From an uncultured Mollicutes bacterium (GTDB lineage Bacteria > Bacillota_I > Bacilli_A > RF39 > UBA660), in assembly GCA_946500425.1 (NCBI GenBank), contig CAMMVQ010000009.1, positions 1-47,303 of the forward strand: a DNA stretch of 47,303 nucleotides. Direction: 5' to 3'. This document shows positions 20,153-30,120 of this stretch, in pieces. Under the pieces are notes generated by a model. That model worked only from the letters and a program-made list of their open reading frames with translations, did no database searches and was not told the DNA's origin. Within the stretch, counting starts at the first letter, position 1. Each line of letters starts with the position of its first letter. Both the position numbers and the translations under genes were made by a program.

Positions 20153-21952
20153 ATGATAAAAGAAAAGTTACGTAGTCAAATAGATGATAAATACAAGTGG
20201 GATTTAACAACCATTTATGAAAACGATGAAAAATGGAATGAGTGCTTTTTAGAAGCAGAAAATGAACTTAAAAAAGTAAACTCTTATAAAGATAGATTTT
20301 TATGTTCAGCAAATGATTTTTTACAATTCTTATCGTTTGATAATATGTTAGAAAGAAAGATTTTAAAATTATATTATTATGCTAATTTAAATCATGATGG
20401 AGATACAACTAATAATAAATATACAAAAATGTATAATAAAGCCCGTGATTTATATTCAAACTATAGTGAATTGACTTCATTTGTTGTTCCTGAAATACTA
20501 AAATTGGATTATGAAACATTTGAAAAGTTTTATAAAGATGAACCGAAACTTTTGGATTATAAGTTTGAAATTGAAAACATATATAGATATAAAACGCATA
20601 CATTGGACAAAGAAAAAGAAGAATTATTATCTAGTTTTTCTAACGTTTTTTCTAATCCAGAAGATACGTTTGGAGCTTTAAGTGACTCTGATATGAGTTT
20701 TGGTACCATTAAAGATGAAGAGGATAATGAAGCAGAGTTTAATGAAAGTAATTATTCAACTTTCATTAGTTCTTATGATAGAAGAGTAAGAAAAGATGCT
20801 TTTGAATTACTTTTAGGAACGTATGCTAAATATAAAAATACGATTGCTAATTGTTTTAGTGGAAACGTAGAAGTAAATGTCACGATGGCTAGAATAAAAA
20901 AATACAAATCTGCTTTAGAAGCATCTTTATTTTCTGATAATGTGAGTAAAGACGTGTATAATAATTTGATTTTAACGGTAAATGATAATTTACCTATTAT
21001 GTACAAGTATTATGATGTTAAGAAGAAAGTATTAGGTTTAGAAGAATTTCATCTGTATGACGTATATGTTCCATTAATAAAGGAAAGTAATAAAAAATAT
21101 ACTTTTGAAGAAGCTAAAGATTTAGTCATATCCGCATTATCGGTTTTGGGTAATGATTACATTGAAATTTTAAAAAGAGCTTTTGATGAAAGATGGATTG
21201 ACGTATATCATAATAAAGGTAAAAAATCTGGTGCTTATTCAAGTGGCTTTTATGATACAAATCCTTTTATACTTTTAAACTACGAAGGAAAGTTAGACGA
21301 TGTATCCTCACTTGCTCACGAATTAGGGCATTCTATGCATACTTATTTTTCATGCAAGAATAATCCTTTTCATTATTCTTCTTATGAGATTTTTGTGGCA
21401 GAAGTTGCCTCAACGGTTAATGAATTACTTCTTTCTTATTATTTGCTAGAACATTCAAATAATAAGAATGAGAAATTAAACGTTATAAATCATATGTTAG
21501 AACTATTTAAAGGAACAATATTTAGACAAACTATGTTTGCAGAATTTGAAAAAAATATGTATGAAAAAAGAGAAGAAAAAGAAGTTCTAACCGCAACGTT
21601 TATATCAGATAATTACTTTGAATTAGTAAAGAAATATTTTGGTCCAAACGTAGTTGTAGATGATTTAATAATGTATGAATGGGAAAGAATACCTCATTTT
21701 TATAGCAGTTTTTACGTTTATAAATACGCAACTAGTTTATCAGCTTCTTGTTACATAGTAGATGGTATACTAAATAATAAAAAGGGCGCGTTAGATAATT
21801 ATCTAAAGTTTTTAAAAACAGGGGGTAGTATGTATCCAATTGATGAGCTTAAAATAGCAGGAGTGGATATGAATGATAAAAAAGTTATTCAAAACGCGAT
21901 AAATATGTTTGATAATTTAATTGATGAGTTTGAAAAGTTATATAATAGTTAG
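20153..21952 (+). CDS. pepF: Oligoendopeptidase F (M3 family)
   Basis: LAHELGHSMHTYFSCKNNPFHYSSYEIFVAEVASTVNE zinc-binding motif; M3B architecture. Confidence 0.93.
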   Translation: MIKEKLRSQIDDKYKWDLTTIYENDEKWNECFLEAENELKKVNSYKDRFLCSANDFLQFLSFDNMLERKILKLYYYANLNHDGDTTNNKYTKMYNKARDLYSNYSELTSFVVPEILKLDYETFEKFYKDEPKLLDYKFEIENIYRYKTHTLDKEKEELLSSFSNVFSNPEDTFGALSDSDMSFGTIKDEEDNEAEFNESNYSTFISSYDRRVRKDAFELLLGTYAKYKNTIANCFSGNVEVNVTMARIKKYKSALEASLFSDNVSKDVYNNLILTVNDNLPIMYKYYDVKKKVLGLEEFHLYDVYVPLIKESNKKYTFEEAKDLVISALSVLGNDYIEILKRAFDERWIDVYHNKGKKSGAYSSGFYDTNPFILLNYEGKLDDVSSLAHELGHSMHTYFSCKNNPFHYSSYEIFVAEVASTVNELLLSYYLLEHSNNKNEKLNVINHMLELFKGTIFRQTMFAEFEKNMYEKREEKEVLTATFISDNYFELVKKYFGPNVVVDDLIMYEWERIPHFYSSFYVYKYATSLSASCYIVDGILNNKKGALDNYLKFLKTGGSMYPIDELKIAGVDMNDKKVIQNAINMFDNLIDEFEKLYNS

Positions 21953-21965
21953 GAGGTAAATAGGT

Positions 21966-23105
21966 ATGAGTAAAAAAGATTATTATGAAGTGCTTGGTGT
22001 TTCAAAAAATGCAACTGATGCAGAAATAAAAAGTGCTTTTAGAAAGTTAGCTAAAAAGTATCACCCAGACGTTTCTAAAGAGCCAGATGCGGCTGAGAAG
22101 TTTAAAGAAGCACAAGAAGCTTATGCGGTTTTATCTGACAAAGATAAACGTAGTAAGTATGATCAGTTTGGACATGCAGCCTTTGATCAAAATGGTGGCT
22201 TTGGCGGAGCGGGTGGCTTCTCTGGATTTGAAGATTTTGATTATTCAGATATTTTAAGAGATATTTTTGGCAATGGTTTTGGCTTTGGAAGTTCGTTTTT
22301 CGGGGGAGGTTCATCTTCTAAAAGTGGTGCTAAAAGAGCAACTAAAGGGCCTGATATAAACGTTATTTTTGAGATGAGCTTTGATGAAGCTGCAACAGGT
22401 ACCGAAACTACGGTCTCATTAGACATTATGGATACGTGCCCGGATTGTGATGGACACGGTGGAACCGGTGTTAAAACTTGTTCTGATTGTAAAGGAACTG
22501 GTTATATAAAAGAACAACAAAGAAGTATTTTAGGTGCCTTTATAACCCAAAGACCTTGTCCTACTTGCGGTGGAACCGGAGAAACATATACCACTAGATG
22601 TTCTACGTGTAAAGGAACTGGAAAGAAAAGAGTTAAGAAAAACATTGTTGTTAAAGTTCCAGCAGGCGTAGATACTGGTGACCATTTAAGGGTACCTGGA
22701 AAAGGTCCTGCAGGTGAAAACGGAGGACCAAACGGCGATGTTTATATTGAAATTAAAGTAAAAGATCATCCATTATTTAAAAGACAAGATAATGACTTAT
22801 ATTTAACTTTACCACTTACTATTACTGAAGCTATATTAGGCTGTAAAAAAGAAGTTCCAACCCTTGACGGTAATATCGTTTTAAGTGTTCCGGCAGGAAG
22901 TCAAACTGGAGATAGACAAAGAATAAAAGGAAAAGGTTTAAAGAGTCCATCAAGAAGGGGAACTGGTGATTTCTACGTGCTTTTTAAGGTTATAACACCT
23001 ACTAAGATAGATAGAAAACAAAAGAAATTATTAGAAGATTTAAGTAAAACCAACTTAAAAACAAGTGATTTTGATTTGTATGAAAGATACGTTAAAAAAG
23101 GATAA
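21966..23105 (+). CDS. dnaJ: Chaperone DnaJ
   Basis: J-domain [31 protein letters not shown]; Gly-Phe region; four CxxCxGxG zinc repeats. Confidence 0.98.
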   Translation: MSKKDYYEVLGVSKNATDAEIKSAFRKLAKKYHPDVSKEPDAAEKFKEAQEAYAVLSDKDKRSKYDQFGHAAFDQNGGFGGAGGFSGFEDFDYSDILRDIFGNGFGFGSSFFGGGSSSKSGAKRATKGPDINVIFEMSFDEAATGTETTVSLDIMDTCPDCDGHGGTGVKTCSDCKGTGYIKEQQRSILGAFITQRPCPTCGGTGETYTTRCSTCKGTGKKRVKKNIVVKVPAGVDTGDHLRVPGKGPAGENGGPNGDVYIEIKVKDHPLFKRQDNDLYLTLPLTITEAILGCKKEVPTLDGNIVLSVPAGSQTGDRQRIKGKGLKSPSRRGTGDFYVLFKVITPTKIDRKQKKLLEDLSKTNLKTSDFDLYERYVKKG

Positions 23106-23132
23106 TAAAAATTAATTGTTTTTGTAAAATAT

Positions 23133-23172
23133 ATTCCACCTAAATACATGGTGTTTTAGGTGGAATTTTTAT
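23133..23172 (+). terminator. Intrinsic terminator after dnaJ
   Basis: attccacctaaatacatggtgttttaggtggaattttta. Confidence 0.75.
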
Positions 23173-23319
23173 ATTAAAACAAGCCGTTAAACGTGAAGAA
23201 AATGTATACGTGAAAAGAAATAATAATTAAAAGTTATTATTTCTTTTATTCTTTCATAATTGTAATATTTAATATTGTTAAAAAATGGTATAATAATTAT
23301 GGTAGAAAGAAGCGATAAA

Positions 23320-25653
23320 ATGAATGTAACAAACGGACTAACTGATAAAGAAGTAAAACAAAGAATAGAACAAGGTAAAGTTAATTATGATACTACTACT
23401 CCAAGTAAGAGTATAAAACAGATTTTAGTGGAAAATACTTTTACGTTATTTAATTTTATCAACGTTGTACTTGGTGTTGCGGTAGTTTTAGTTGGCTCTT
23501 ATAAAAACTTATTATTTTTAGGTGTTGTTGTTTGTAATACGTTAATTAGTACCATTCAGGAAATAAGAGCTAAGCGGACGGTTGATAAGTTATCTGTTAT
23601 TTCTGCTTCTAAAGCCAGGGTAATTAGAAATGGTAAAGAAGAAGTAATAGGTATTAATGAAGTAGTATTAGATGATGTTATAAAGTTTTCGCTAGGAGAC
23701 CAGGTAATCACTGACTCAAGCGTTTTAACTGGCGAATGTGAAGTAGATGAATCATTTATAACGGGAGAGACTAAAACTATTATTAAAAAGAAGGGTGATA
23801 CTGTTTTATCAGGAAGCTTTATCATCAGTGGTAACGTTACTTGTAAGGTAGTGCACGTTGGAATTGATAATTATACCTCGGTTATTTCTAAAGATGCTAA
23901 AGTGATGGTTAAGGAAATAAATTCACAGATAATGCGTTCTTTAAACAAAATTGTTAAATACGTTTCAATCGTTCTTATTCCAATTGGTATTTTATTGTTA
24001 TTAAAACAGTTTAGCATTGAGGATAACACTACTGCAAACGCGGTTGTTTCAGTTGTTGCGGCTTTAATTGCCATGATTCCAGAAGGACTTATTTTGCTTG
24101 TTTCAACGGTACTTGCGATAAGTGTTATAAGACTTTCTAAATACAATGTGCTGGTTCAGGATTTATACTGCATTGAAACGCTAGCTAGAGTAGATACTTT
24201 GTGCCTTGATAAAACCGGAACAATTACGGAAGGAAAAATGGAAGTTGTTAACGTAGTTGCTTTAAACAATCATAAGATAAACGAAGTAGACGAGGCATTA
24301 GAAGCATTATCAACTAACCTTGATGATAGAAATCCTACTTTCAAGGCCATTAATGATAAGTATGGAAATAATTTTGAGGTTAAAGCCAAAAAAATAATTT
24401 CTTTTTCTTCCGAAAGAAAGTATTCCGGAGCTATCTTTGATGATTATGGATACGTGATGGGAGCACCTGAATTTGTTGTTCCAGAAAAGTTACATAAGTA
24501 TAAGGATAAGATAGACGAACTATCAACTGATAGTAGGGTTTTGGTAGTAGTGAAAACTAAAGGTGATTTTAAGACTAAAGAACTTTCAGATGACAAAGAC
24601 GTTTTAGGATTGGTTTTAATAAGGGATAAAATTAGAAAAGAAGCAGTTAATACCTTAAAATATTTCATGGATAACGACGTTGAATTAAAAGTTATATCAG
24701 GAGATAGTGTAAAAACCGTTCAAAACGTAGCTAAAGCAGTAGGAATAAACATTAAGGGAGTTTGTGATTTAAGCAAGCTATCACCTGATGTTAGTTATGC
24801 TTCTTTAGTAGAAGAAAACACTATTTTTGCAAGGGTAAGACCAGATCAAAAAAGATTACTTATTAAAGCATTAAAACAAAACGGCCACACGGTTGCCATG
24901 ACTGGTGACGGCGTAAATGACGTTTTGGCGTTAAAAGAGTCAGACTGTGGTGTTGCGATGAATTCTGGTTCTGACGCCGCAAGAAACGTAGCAGAATTAG
25001 TACTTTTGGATTCTAATTTTGATGCTATGCCAGAAGTTGTTAAAGAAGGAAGAAGAACAATAAATAACGTTGAAAGGTCAGCAACTTTATTCCTATCAAA
25101 AACGATATATGCATCACTTCTTGCGGTTTTATTCTTATTTATTAATTACACGTATCCGTTTATTCCGATTCAAATGACTCTTATTAACGCTTTAACGATT
25201 GGTATACCAGCGTTTATCTTGGCGCTAGAACCAAATCATGAAAGGGTAAAAGGAAAGTTTTTGATAAACGTAATTAGTAAGGCAATTCCAAGTGGAATTA
25301 CTACCGTTATAAACATTCTTATTTTAGTGTTTGTAGCAAGTATATTAAACTTAGAAAATGATCAAACTTCAACGTGTGCGGTAATAATAACGGGATACAC
25401 AGCACTTCTTTTAATTTACCGAATAAGTAAACCATTAAACTTATTAAGAAAAGTATTACTTATAAGTTTAACGGCTGTCTTTGCTATTTCCTTTATAATT
25501 CCAGTAGCTAGAGAATTTTACTCACTATCAATTTTAACCCCTAACGCATTACTAATTTTGTTACCACTTATGTACGTTAGTACCAGAATGTTTAGGGTGT
25601 TTAGTAAACTTATTAACTTGCTCATTCAAAAGAAAAGAAGTTGGTTTATTTAG
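23320..25653 (+). CDS. HAD-IC family cation-transporting P-type ATPase
   Basis: LCLDKTGTITEGKME; SGECEVDESFITGET; MTGDGVNDVLALKESDCGVAM; multiple TMs; start inferred downstream of a tataat at about 23288. Confidence 0.9.
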   Translation: MNVTNGLTDKEVKQRIEQGKVNYDTTTPSKSIKQILVENTFTLFNFINVVLGVAVVLVGSYKNLLFLGVVVCNTLISTIQEIRAKRTVDKLSVISASKARVIRNGKEEVIGINEVVLDDVIKFSLGDQVITDSSVLTGECEVDESFITGETKTIIKKKGDTVLSGSFIISGNVTCKVVHVGIDNYTSVISKDAKVMVKEINSQIMRSLNKIVKYVSIVLIPIGILLLLKQFSIEDNTTANAVVSVVAALIAMIPEGLILLVSTVLAISVIRLSKYNVLVQDLYCIETLARVDTLCLDKTGTITEGKMEVVNVVALNNHKINEVDEALEALSTNLDDRNPTFKAINDKYGNNFEVKAKKIISFSSERKYSGAIFDDYGYVMGAPEFVVPEKLHKYKDKIDELSTDSRVLVVVKTKGDFKTKELSDDKDVLGLVLIRDKIRKEAVNTLKYFMDNDVELKVISGDSVKTVQNVAKAVGINIKGVCDLSKLSPDVSYASLVEENTIFARVRPDQKRLLIKALKQNGHTVAMTGDGVNDVLALKESDCGVAMNSGSDAARNVAELVLLDSNFDAMPEVVKEGRRTINNVERSATLFLSKTIYASLLAVLFLFINYTYPFIPIQMTLINALTIGIPAFILALEPNHERVKGKFLINVISKAIPSGITTVINILILVFVASILNLENDQTSTCAVIITGYTALLLIYRISKPLNLLRKVLLISLTAVFAISFIIPVAREFYSLSILTPNALLILLPLMYVSTRMFRVFSKLINLLIQKKRSWFI

Positions 25654-25656
25654 TAA

Positions 25657-25685
25657 TTGAAAAAAAATAATTATTATGTTATAAT
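25657..25685 (+). promoter_or_regulatory. Promoter for metG T-box
   Basis: TTGAAA-N17-TATAAT. Confidence 0.8.
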
Positions 25686-25698
25686 TTTGTTAATTTAA

Positions 25699-25923
25699 AA
25701 AAGCGATGAAAGAAAGAGTATAGGTAAAACTATTAAAGAGAGTATGGTAAGGTGAAAGCATACATAGATAATAACTATATAAATGGTTCTGGAGCTAATT
25801 TATCGATACGTAGGTAAATTCGTTAACGTACGTTATACGTTTTAAGTGCATGCTTATTAACGCATGAATTAAGGTGGTACCGTGGACCAAAAGTTCATCC
25901 TTTATTTGGGATGGACTTTTTTT
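25699..25923 (+). promoter_or_regulatory. T-box leader (Met), specifier probably ATG at 25783-25785
   Basis: agcgatgaaagaaagagta...aaagagag...ggtgaaagc...aaATGGttctggagc...aaggTGGTaccgtgg...terminator catcctttatttgggatggactttttt. Confidence 0.92.
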
Positions 25924-25944
25924 AATTATGAAAGGATGATAAAA

Positions 25945-27504
25945 ATGGAAAAGAAAAAATATTATATATCAACGGCTATTGCGTATACTTCTGGAAAACC
26001 TCATATAGGAAACACATATGAAATCGTATTAGCGGACGCAATCGCAAGATACAAAAGACAAAAAGGCTTTGATGTTTACTTTCAAACCGGAACTGATGAA
26101 CACGGGGAAAAAATAGAACTAAAAGCTAAAGAAAAAGGAGTTAGCCCTCAGGAATTTGTTGATGAAGTAGCAGGAGAAATAAAAAGAATTTGGGATGTTA
26201 TGAATACATCTTATGATAGGTTTGTTAGAACAACTGATAAAAACCATGAAAGAGTAGTTCAAAAGATATTTAAGAAAATGTACGATAAAGGCGACATTTA
26301 TAAAGGAGAATACGAGGGATTGTATTGTACTCCTTGTGAGTCGTTTTGGACTGAGTCACAACTAGTTGATGGAAAATGTCCTGATTGTGGCCGTGAAGTA
26401 GAAAATAAAAAAGAAGAAGCCTACTTCTTTAAATTATCCAATTATCAAGATAGGTTAGTTGAGTATTATAACTCTCATCCTGATTTTATAAAACCTGATT
26501 CAAGAAAAAATGAGATGATAAATAATTTTATAAAACCAGGACTTCAAGATTTATGCGTATCAAGGACTTCATTTTCTTGGGGAGTTCCGGTTGACTTTGA
26601 TAAGAAACATGTTGTTTATGTTTGGCTTGATGCTTTAACTAATTACATAACTAACATAGGATATGATCCAGATGGTTCGTCGGATGAATTTAAAAAGTTA
26701 TGGCCTGCTGATTTACATTTAATAGGAAAAGACATAATAAGATTCCATACCATTTATTGGCCATGCTTCTTATGGTCTTTAGGATTGGAACTTCCTAAAA
26801 AGATTTTTGGTCATCCATGGCTCTTAACTAACAACGATAAAATTGGTAAATCAAGAGGAAACGCGATATACGCAGATGACTTGGTAGATTTGTTTGGTGT
26901 TGATGCCGTAAGATATTACGTTCTTCACGAGATACCTTATGCTAACGATGGTAATTTAACTTACGAGCTATTAATCGAAAGAACTAATACGGATTTAGCT
27001 AACACCTTAGGTAACTTAGTTAACCGAACCATATCAATGGCTAATAAATATTTTGATGGAATAGTTAGTAATAAAAACGTAAAAGAAGAAGTTGACGATG
27101 AATTAATTAGTATGGTTAACGTTTTAGACACTAAGGTTGAAGAAAAAATGGATAAATTAGAAATCGGTTTTGCGCTAGATGAAATTTTTGAAGTGTTAAG
27201 AAGATCAAATAAATACATTGATGAGACAACTCCATGGCAACTAGCTAAAGAAGATGGTAAAAAAGATAGATTAGAAACGGTTTTATATAACCTGCTAGAA
27301 GTAATACGTGTTTGTGCGGTAGCTTTAAAACCATTTTTAACGAATACTTCAGAAAATATTTTAAAACAATTAAATACTACTAACGAGGACTATCAATTCT
27401 TGGATTGTTTAACTTATGAAAACATGAAACCAGAAGTTTTGTTTGCAAGAATTGATAAGGAAAAGAAATTAAAAGAAATAGGAGAGGTTAATAATTTGAA
27501 TTAA
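25945..27504 (+). CDS. metG: Methionyl-tRNA synthetase
   Basis: YYISTAIAYTSGKPHIGNTYEIVLAD; CTPCESFW...CPDCGREVE; KIGKSRGN; downstream of Met T-box. Confidence 0.97.
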   Translation: MEKKKYYISTAIAYTSGKPHIGNTYEIVLADAIARYKRQKGFDVYFQTGTDEHGEKIELKAKEKGVSPQEFVDEVAGEIKRIWDVMNTSYDRFVRTTDKNHERVVQKIFKKMYDKGDIYKGEYEGLYCTPCESFWTESQLVDGKCPDCGREVENKKEEAYFFKLSNYQDRLVEYYNSHPDFIKPDSRKNEMINNFIKPGLQDLCVSRTSFSWGVPVDFDKKHVVYVWLDALTNYITNIGYDPDGSSDEFKKLWPADLHLIGKDIIRFHTIYWPCFLWSLGLELPKKIFGHPWLLTNNDKIGKSRGNAIYADDLVDLFGVDAVRYYVLHEIPYANDGNLTYELLIERTNTDLANTLGNLVNRTISMANKYFDGIVSNKNVKEEVDDELISMVNVLDTKVEEKMDKLEIGFALDEIFEVLRRSNKYIDETTPWQLAKEDGKKDRLETVLYNLLEVIRVCAVALKPFLTNTSENILKQLNTTNEDYQFLDCLTYENMKPEVLFARIDKEKKLKEIGEVNNLN

Positions 27505-27604
27505 TCTCTTTTTAATATTAAAGTGTAAAACAGTTTGACACTTGCTTAATTTGTTATTTTTCTCGTTACAAATTAGATATTATAATGAAGGTAGTGGGTG
27601 ATAA

Positions 27605-28687
27605 GTGATGTATGAGTTAAAGATATATAATAAGCGTGATGGTTTAGTAGCAACCTTTGTAGATGATAGTAAGGAAGTTAAGGCGGTATTAAATGAAAAA
27701 CAAGTTTATGAAATCATGGATGAGGTTAAGCAATCCAGGCTTAATATTGGAAGAATAAACTTTAGTGGAAATAATTTATCATTAAAATGTGGTTCTATTA
27801 AAGTAACGTTAATTAGCCATAAAAGATTTAGAAATAATAAGCGTTTTAGTTTTATTTTTAACGAGTTAAAAAAACGTAGGTATAAGCTCATGGCCCGAAG
27901 AAGTATTCTTCCTGGTGCTCTTTTGGCTACTTTATTATTCGTCATTCCGTCTCCGGTCAACTCTACTTCGTACGTTAATGAAGACTTTAATGGTGAAATG
28001 ACAAATGAATCAAACGTAGTCCAAGATGAGGAGCCGGTTTATTTTGAACCTTTTATAGGTGATGATGTATCTTTAAATCAAACGAAAAATAATCATCCTT
28101 TTTCAAACAAAAATTTAGAGTCATTGGATTATGGCTCTTTAGTTGGTAAGGAAAAATACAATAAAACCCGGGAATTATACGGTCCTATAATTGAACGTTA
28201 CGCTGACATGTACGGAATTAATCCTGATGTTATACTTGCAATTGCGACTCAAGAACGTGGTGTTCACGCAAGTGAAGTAGATGCTGGTGGTGCCGTCGGT
28301 CTTATGCAAATTCAGGTTTCAGTTTGGGACAATTCATCTGTTAAGGCTTATAATTATGAAACTAATGAGGAAGAAAAAATAGATATAAGTTTAGAAAAAC
28401 TAAGAGATATTTCTTTTAATGTGAAGGTTGGTTGTGCAATATTTCAAAATTATCTTGCCATGATGAAGGATAACGTTTTAGCGGCTATACAATGTTATAA
28501 CATGGGACCTGGAACAATGCAGAAAATTATTGGAACTTACGCAAAAGAAGTTGGAAAGACAACTGATGAGGTTTTGGAAAGCAATGATGATGGATGGTTA
28601 GATTACAGAAATGATTCATATGCTGGTGATGTCAATTACGTTGAGCATGTTTTAAGATACCTTGATACTGGTGCGAAAAAAATTTGA
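27605..28687 (+). CDS. Membrane-anchored SLT-type lytic transglycosylase
   Basis: GPIIERYADMYGINPDVILAIATQERG...GGAVGLMQIQVSVWDN...NVKVGCAIFQNYL...AIQCYNMGPG; internal TM ILPGALLATLLFVIPSPV. Confidence 0.88.
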   Translation: MMYELKIYNKRDGLVATFVDDSKEVKAVLNEKQVYEIMDEVKQSRLNIGRINFSGNNLSLKCGSIKVTLISHKRFRNNKRFSFIFNELKKRRYKLMARRSILPGALLATLLFVIPSPVNSTSYVNEDFNGEMTNESNVVQDEEPVYFEPFIGDDVSLNQTKNNHPFSNKNLESLDYGSLVGKEKYNKTRELYGPIIERYADMYGINPDVILAIATQERGVHASEVDAGGAVGLMQIQVSVWDNSSVKAYNYETNEEEKIDISLEKLRDISFNVKVGCAIFQNYLAMMKDNVLAAIQCYNMGPGTMQKIIGTYAKEVGKTTDEVLESNDDGWLDYRNDSYAGDVNYVEHVLRYLDTGAKKI

Positions 28688-28711
28688 TTTTTAATATTTA
28701 ACCTATATAAT
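28684..28711 (+). promoter_or_regulatory. Promoter of retron ncRNA
   Basis: TTGATT-N16-TATAAT; predicted start at about 28718 coincides with the a1 repeat. Confidence 0.65.
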
Positions 28712-28717
28712 ATAAGT

Positions 28718-28890
28718 GTAAACAAATAGCTTTTGATTTTATTATTAAAATCGTTTTAGCGAATCGCTAAAGTATAAAACTTAGATATAACAATTATATT
28801 GTAAAGCGCAATGTAAGTTTATAAGTACGCAGATTCTGCGTACTTATAAACTTACATCTTGCTATTACAATACATTTAGTATTTGTTTAA
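28718..28890 (+). ncRNA. Candidate retron msr-msd ncRNA
   Basis: a1 taaacaaata (28719-28728) complementary to a2 tatttgttta (28880-28889); TAGC with candidate branching G at 28729; msr hairpins 28735-28752 and 28755-28771; msd hairpin 28798-28871 with perfect 23-bp arms 28811-28833/28835-28857. Confidence 0.85.
28811..28857. repeat. Perfect 23-bp inverted repeat (msd stem)
   Basis: atgtaagtttataagtacgcaga-t-tctgcgtacttataaacttacat. Confidence 0.99.
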
Positions 28891-28909
28891 CATTCTAGAA
28901 GATGATAAA

Positions 28910-29855
28910 ATGTGGAAATATTTAACAGATGAGAAATATGACACTTTTTTATCATCTCTTAATTTAGTTAATACAACTAACGTTAAGAAAATAAAAAAGA
29001 TACTTTATAACATAACAAATAATTTAGATGCTAATTATAGTGAGATTATAATTTATAAAAAGCACGGAGGAATAAGATTTTTGTATGAGCCTAGCAAAAT
29101 TTTGAAAAGCATTCAAAAAAGAATATTAAAGAAAATGCTAGAAGAAAGAAAATTATCTAATAGTGCTTGTGCTTATAGAAAGAATTATGGAATTTTAAGA
29201 AATGTTTCTTCTCATGTTGGAAAAAACGTTGTATTAAAATTAGATATAAAAAATTTTTTTGATAACATTAGCTTTAAAATGGTGTATGATGAGTGCTTTA
29301 ACGAAACATTATATCCAAAAAAACTTGGTATGCTACTTACTAATTTGTGTGTTTATAATAATAAATTGCCTCAAGGCGCACCTACTAGTGGATATATATC
29401 TAACCTTGTTATGAGGTCTTTTGATATAAGAGTAGAAAATTATTGCATAAAAAATAACATTACTTATACTAGATATTCTGATGATATGAGTTTTTCTAGT
29501 GATTTTAACGTAAGAGCTTTAATTAATTTTATTGTGGCTTTATTAAGAGAAAGTGGTTTTTTCTTTAAACAAAAGCAAAATAAAGATTATAACCCAAAAA
29601 AAATAGGCAACAAATAACGGAAGCTGTTGTAAATGAAAAAACAACTATAAAAGAAAAATAAGACAAGAAATGTATTATATAAATAAATTTGGATTGAAAA
29701 AACATTTAATTAATAGTAAATACCATAATGACGAAAAATCGTATGTAAAAAGCCTTTATGGAAAAATTAATTATGTATTACAAATAGAAAAAGATAATAA
29801 GGAATTTAAAAAATATAAGTTATTAGTTAAAAGACTACTATTGTATAAAGAATAA
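28910..29855 (+). pseudogene. Retron-type reverse transcriptase, split by two frameshifts
   Basis: LKSIQKRILKKML; NVSSH (cf. retron NAxxH); LKLDIKNFFDNIS; LPQGAPTSGYISNLV; YTRYSDDMSFS. Frame breaks at A8 29596-29603 and at about 29650-29656; third-frame segment RQEMYYINKFGLKKHL...YVKSLYGKINYVLQIEKDNKEFKKY is retron-RT C-terminus-like. Confidence 0.9.
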
Positions 29856-29878
29856 ATGAAAGTTTATTCTTTTTTTAA
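29844..29878 (+). terminator. Intrinsic terminator after RT
   Basis: aaagaataaatgaaagtttattcttttttt. Confidence 0.75.
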
Positions 29879-29962
29879 TTGTATAAAAGCGAGTGATATA
29901 AAAAGATATGACTAATAATTAAAATGAGGGCAACTAAAAACTAGCTTTGTTTTCCATTTTTT

Positions 29963-30079
29963 ATGAAGAATAGAAAGTGGGTGGTGCTTATTAGAATTAA
30001 ATTTGAAATAAAGTTTACTTCAAAACTAATCATCATATTACTTATAATAGTAATCATAATGGTTATTATCTATAAATAA
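29963..30079 (+). CDS. Possible 38-aa single-TM peptide MKNRKWVVLIRIKFEIKFTSKLIIILLIIVIIMVIIYK (alternative GTG start at 29984)
   Basis: Short ORF with basic N-terminus and continuous hydrophobic helix; absent from the ORF track; no strong SD. Confidence 0.4.
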   Translation: MKNRKWVVLIRIKFEIKFTSKLIIILLIIVIIMVIIYK

Positions 30080-30081
30080 GA

Positions 30082-30120
30082 AAACAGAGTTAGTTGCTAA
30101 AAACTAGCTCTGCTTTTCAA
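30082..30120. terminator. Hairpin/terminator after small ORF
   Basis: aaaacagagttagttgctaaaaactagctctgctttt, 11-bp stem with A/T flanks. Confidence 0.6.

Noticed and set aside
22102-22426. Minus-strand ORFs inside dnaJ
   Set aside because: Antisense shadows of a strong conserved gene
28811-28857. Perfect palindrome considered as a plain terminator of the SLT gene
   Set aside because: No T-tract follows, stem is far longer than usual, and a1/a2 plus RT context fit an msd better
28910-29855. RT considered as group II intron or DGR reverse transcriptase
   Set aside because: No intron domains V/VI, no maturase/endonuclease domain, no template/variable repeats; short RT with retron-like NAxxH-like motif and upstream msr-msd layout
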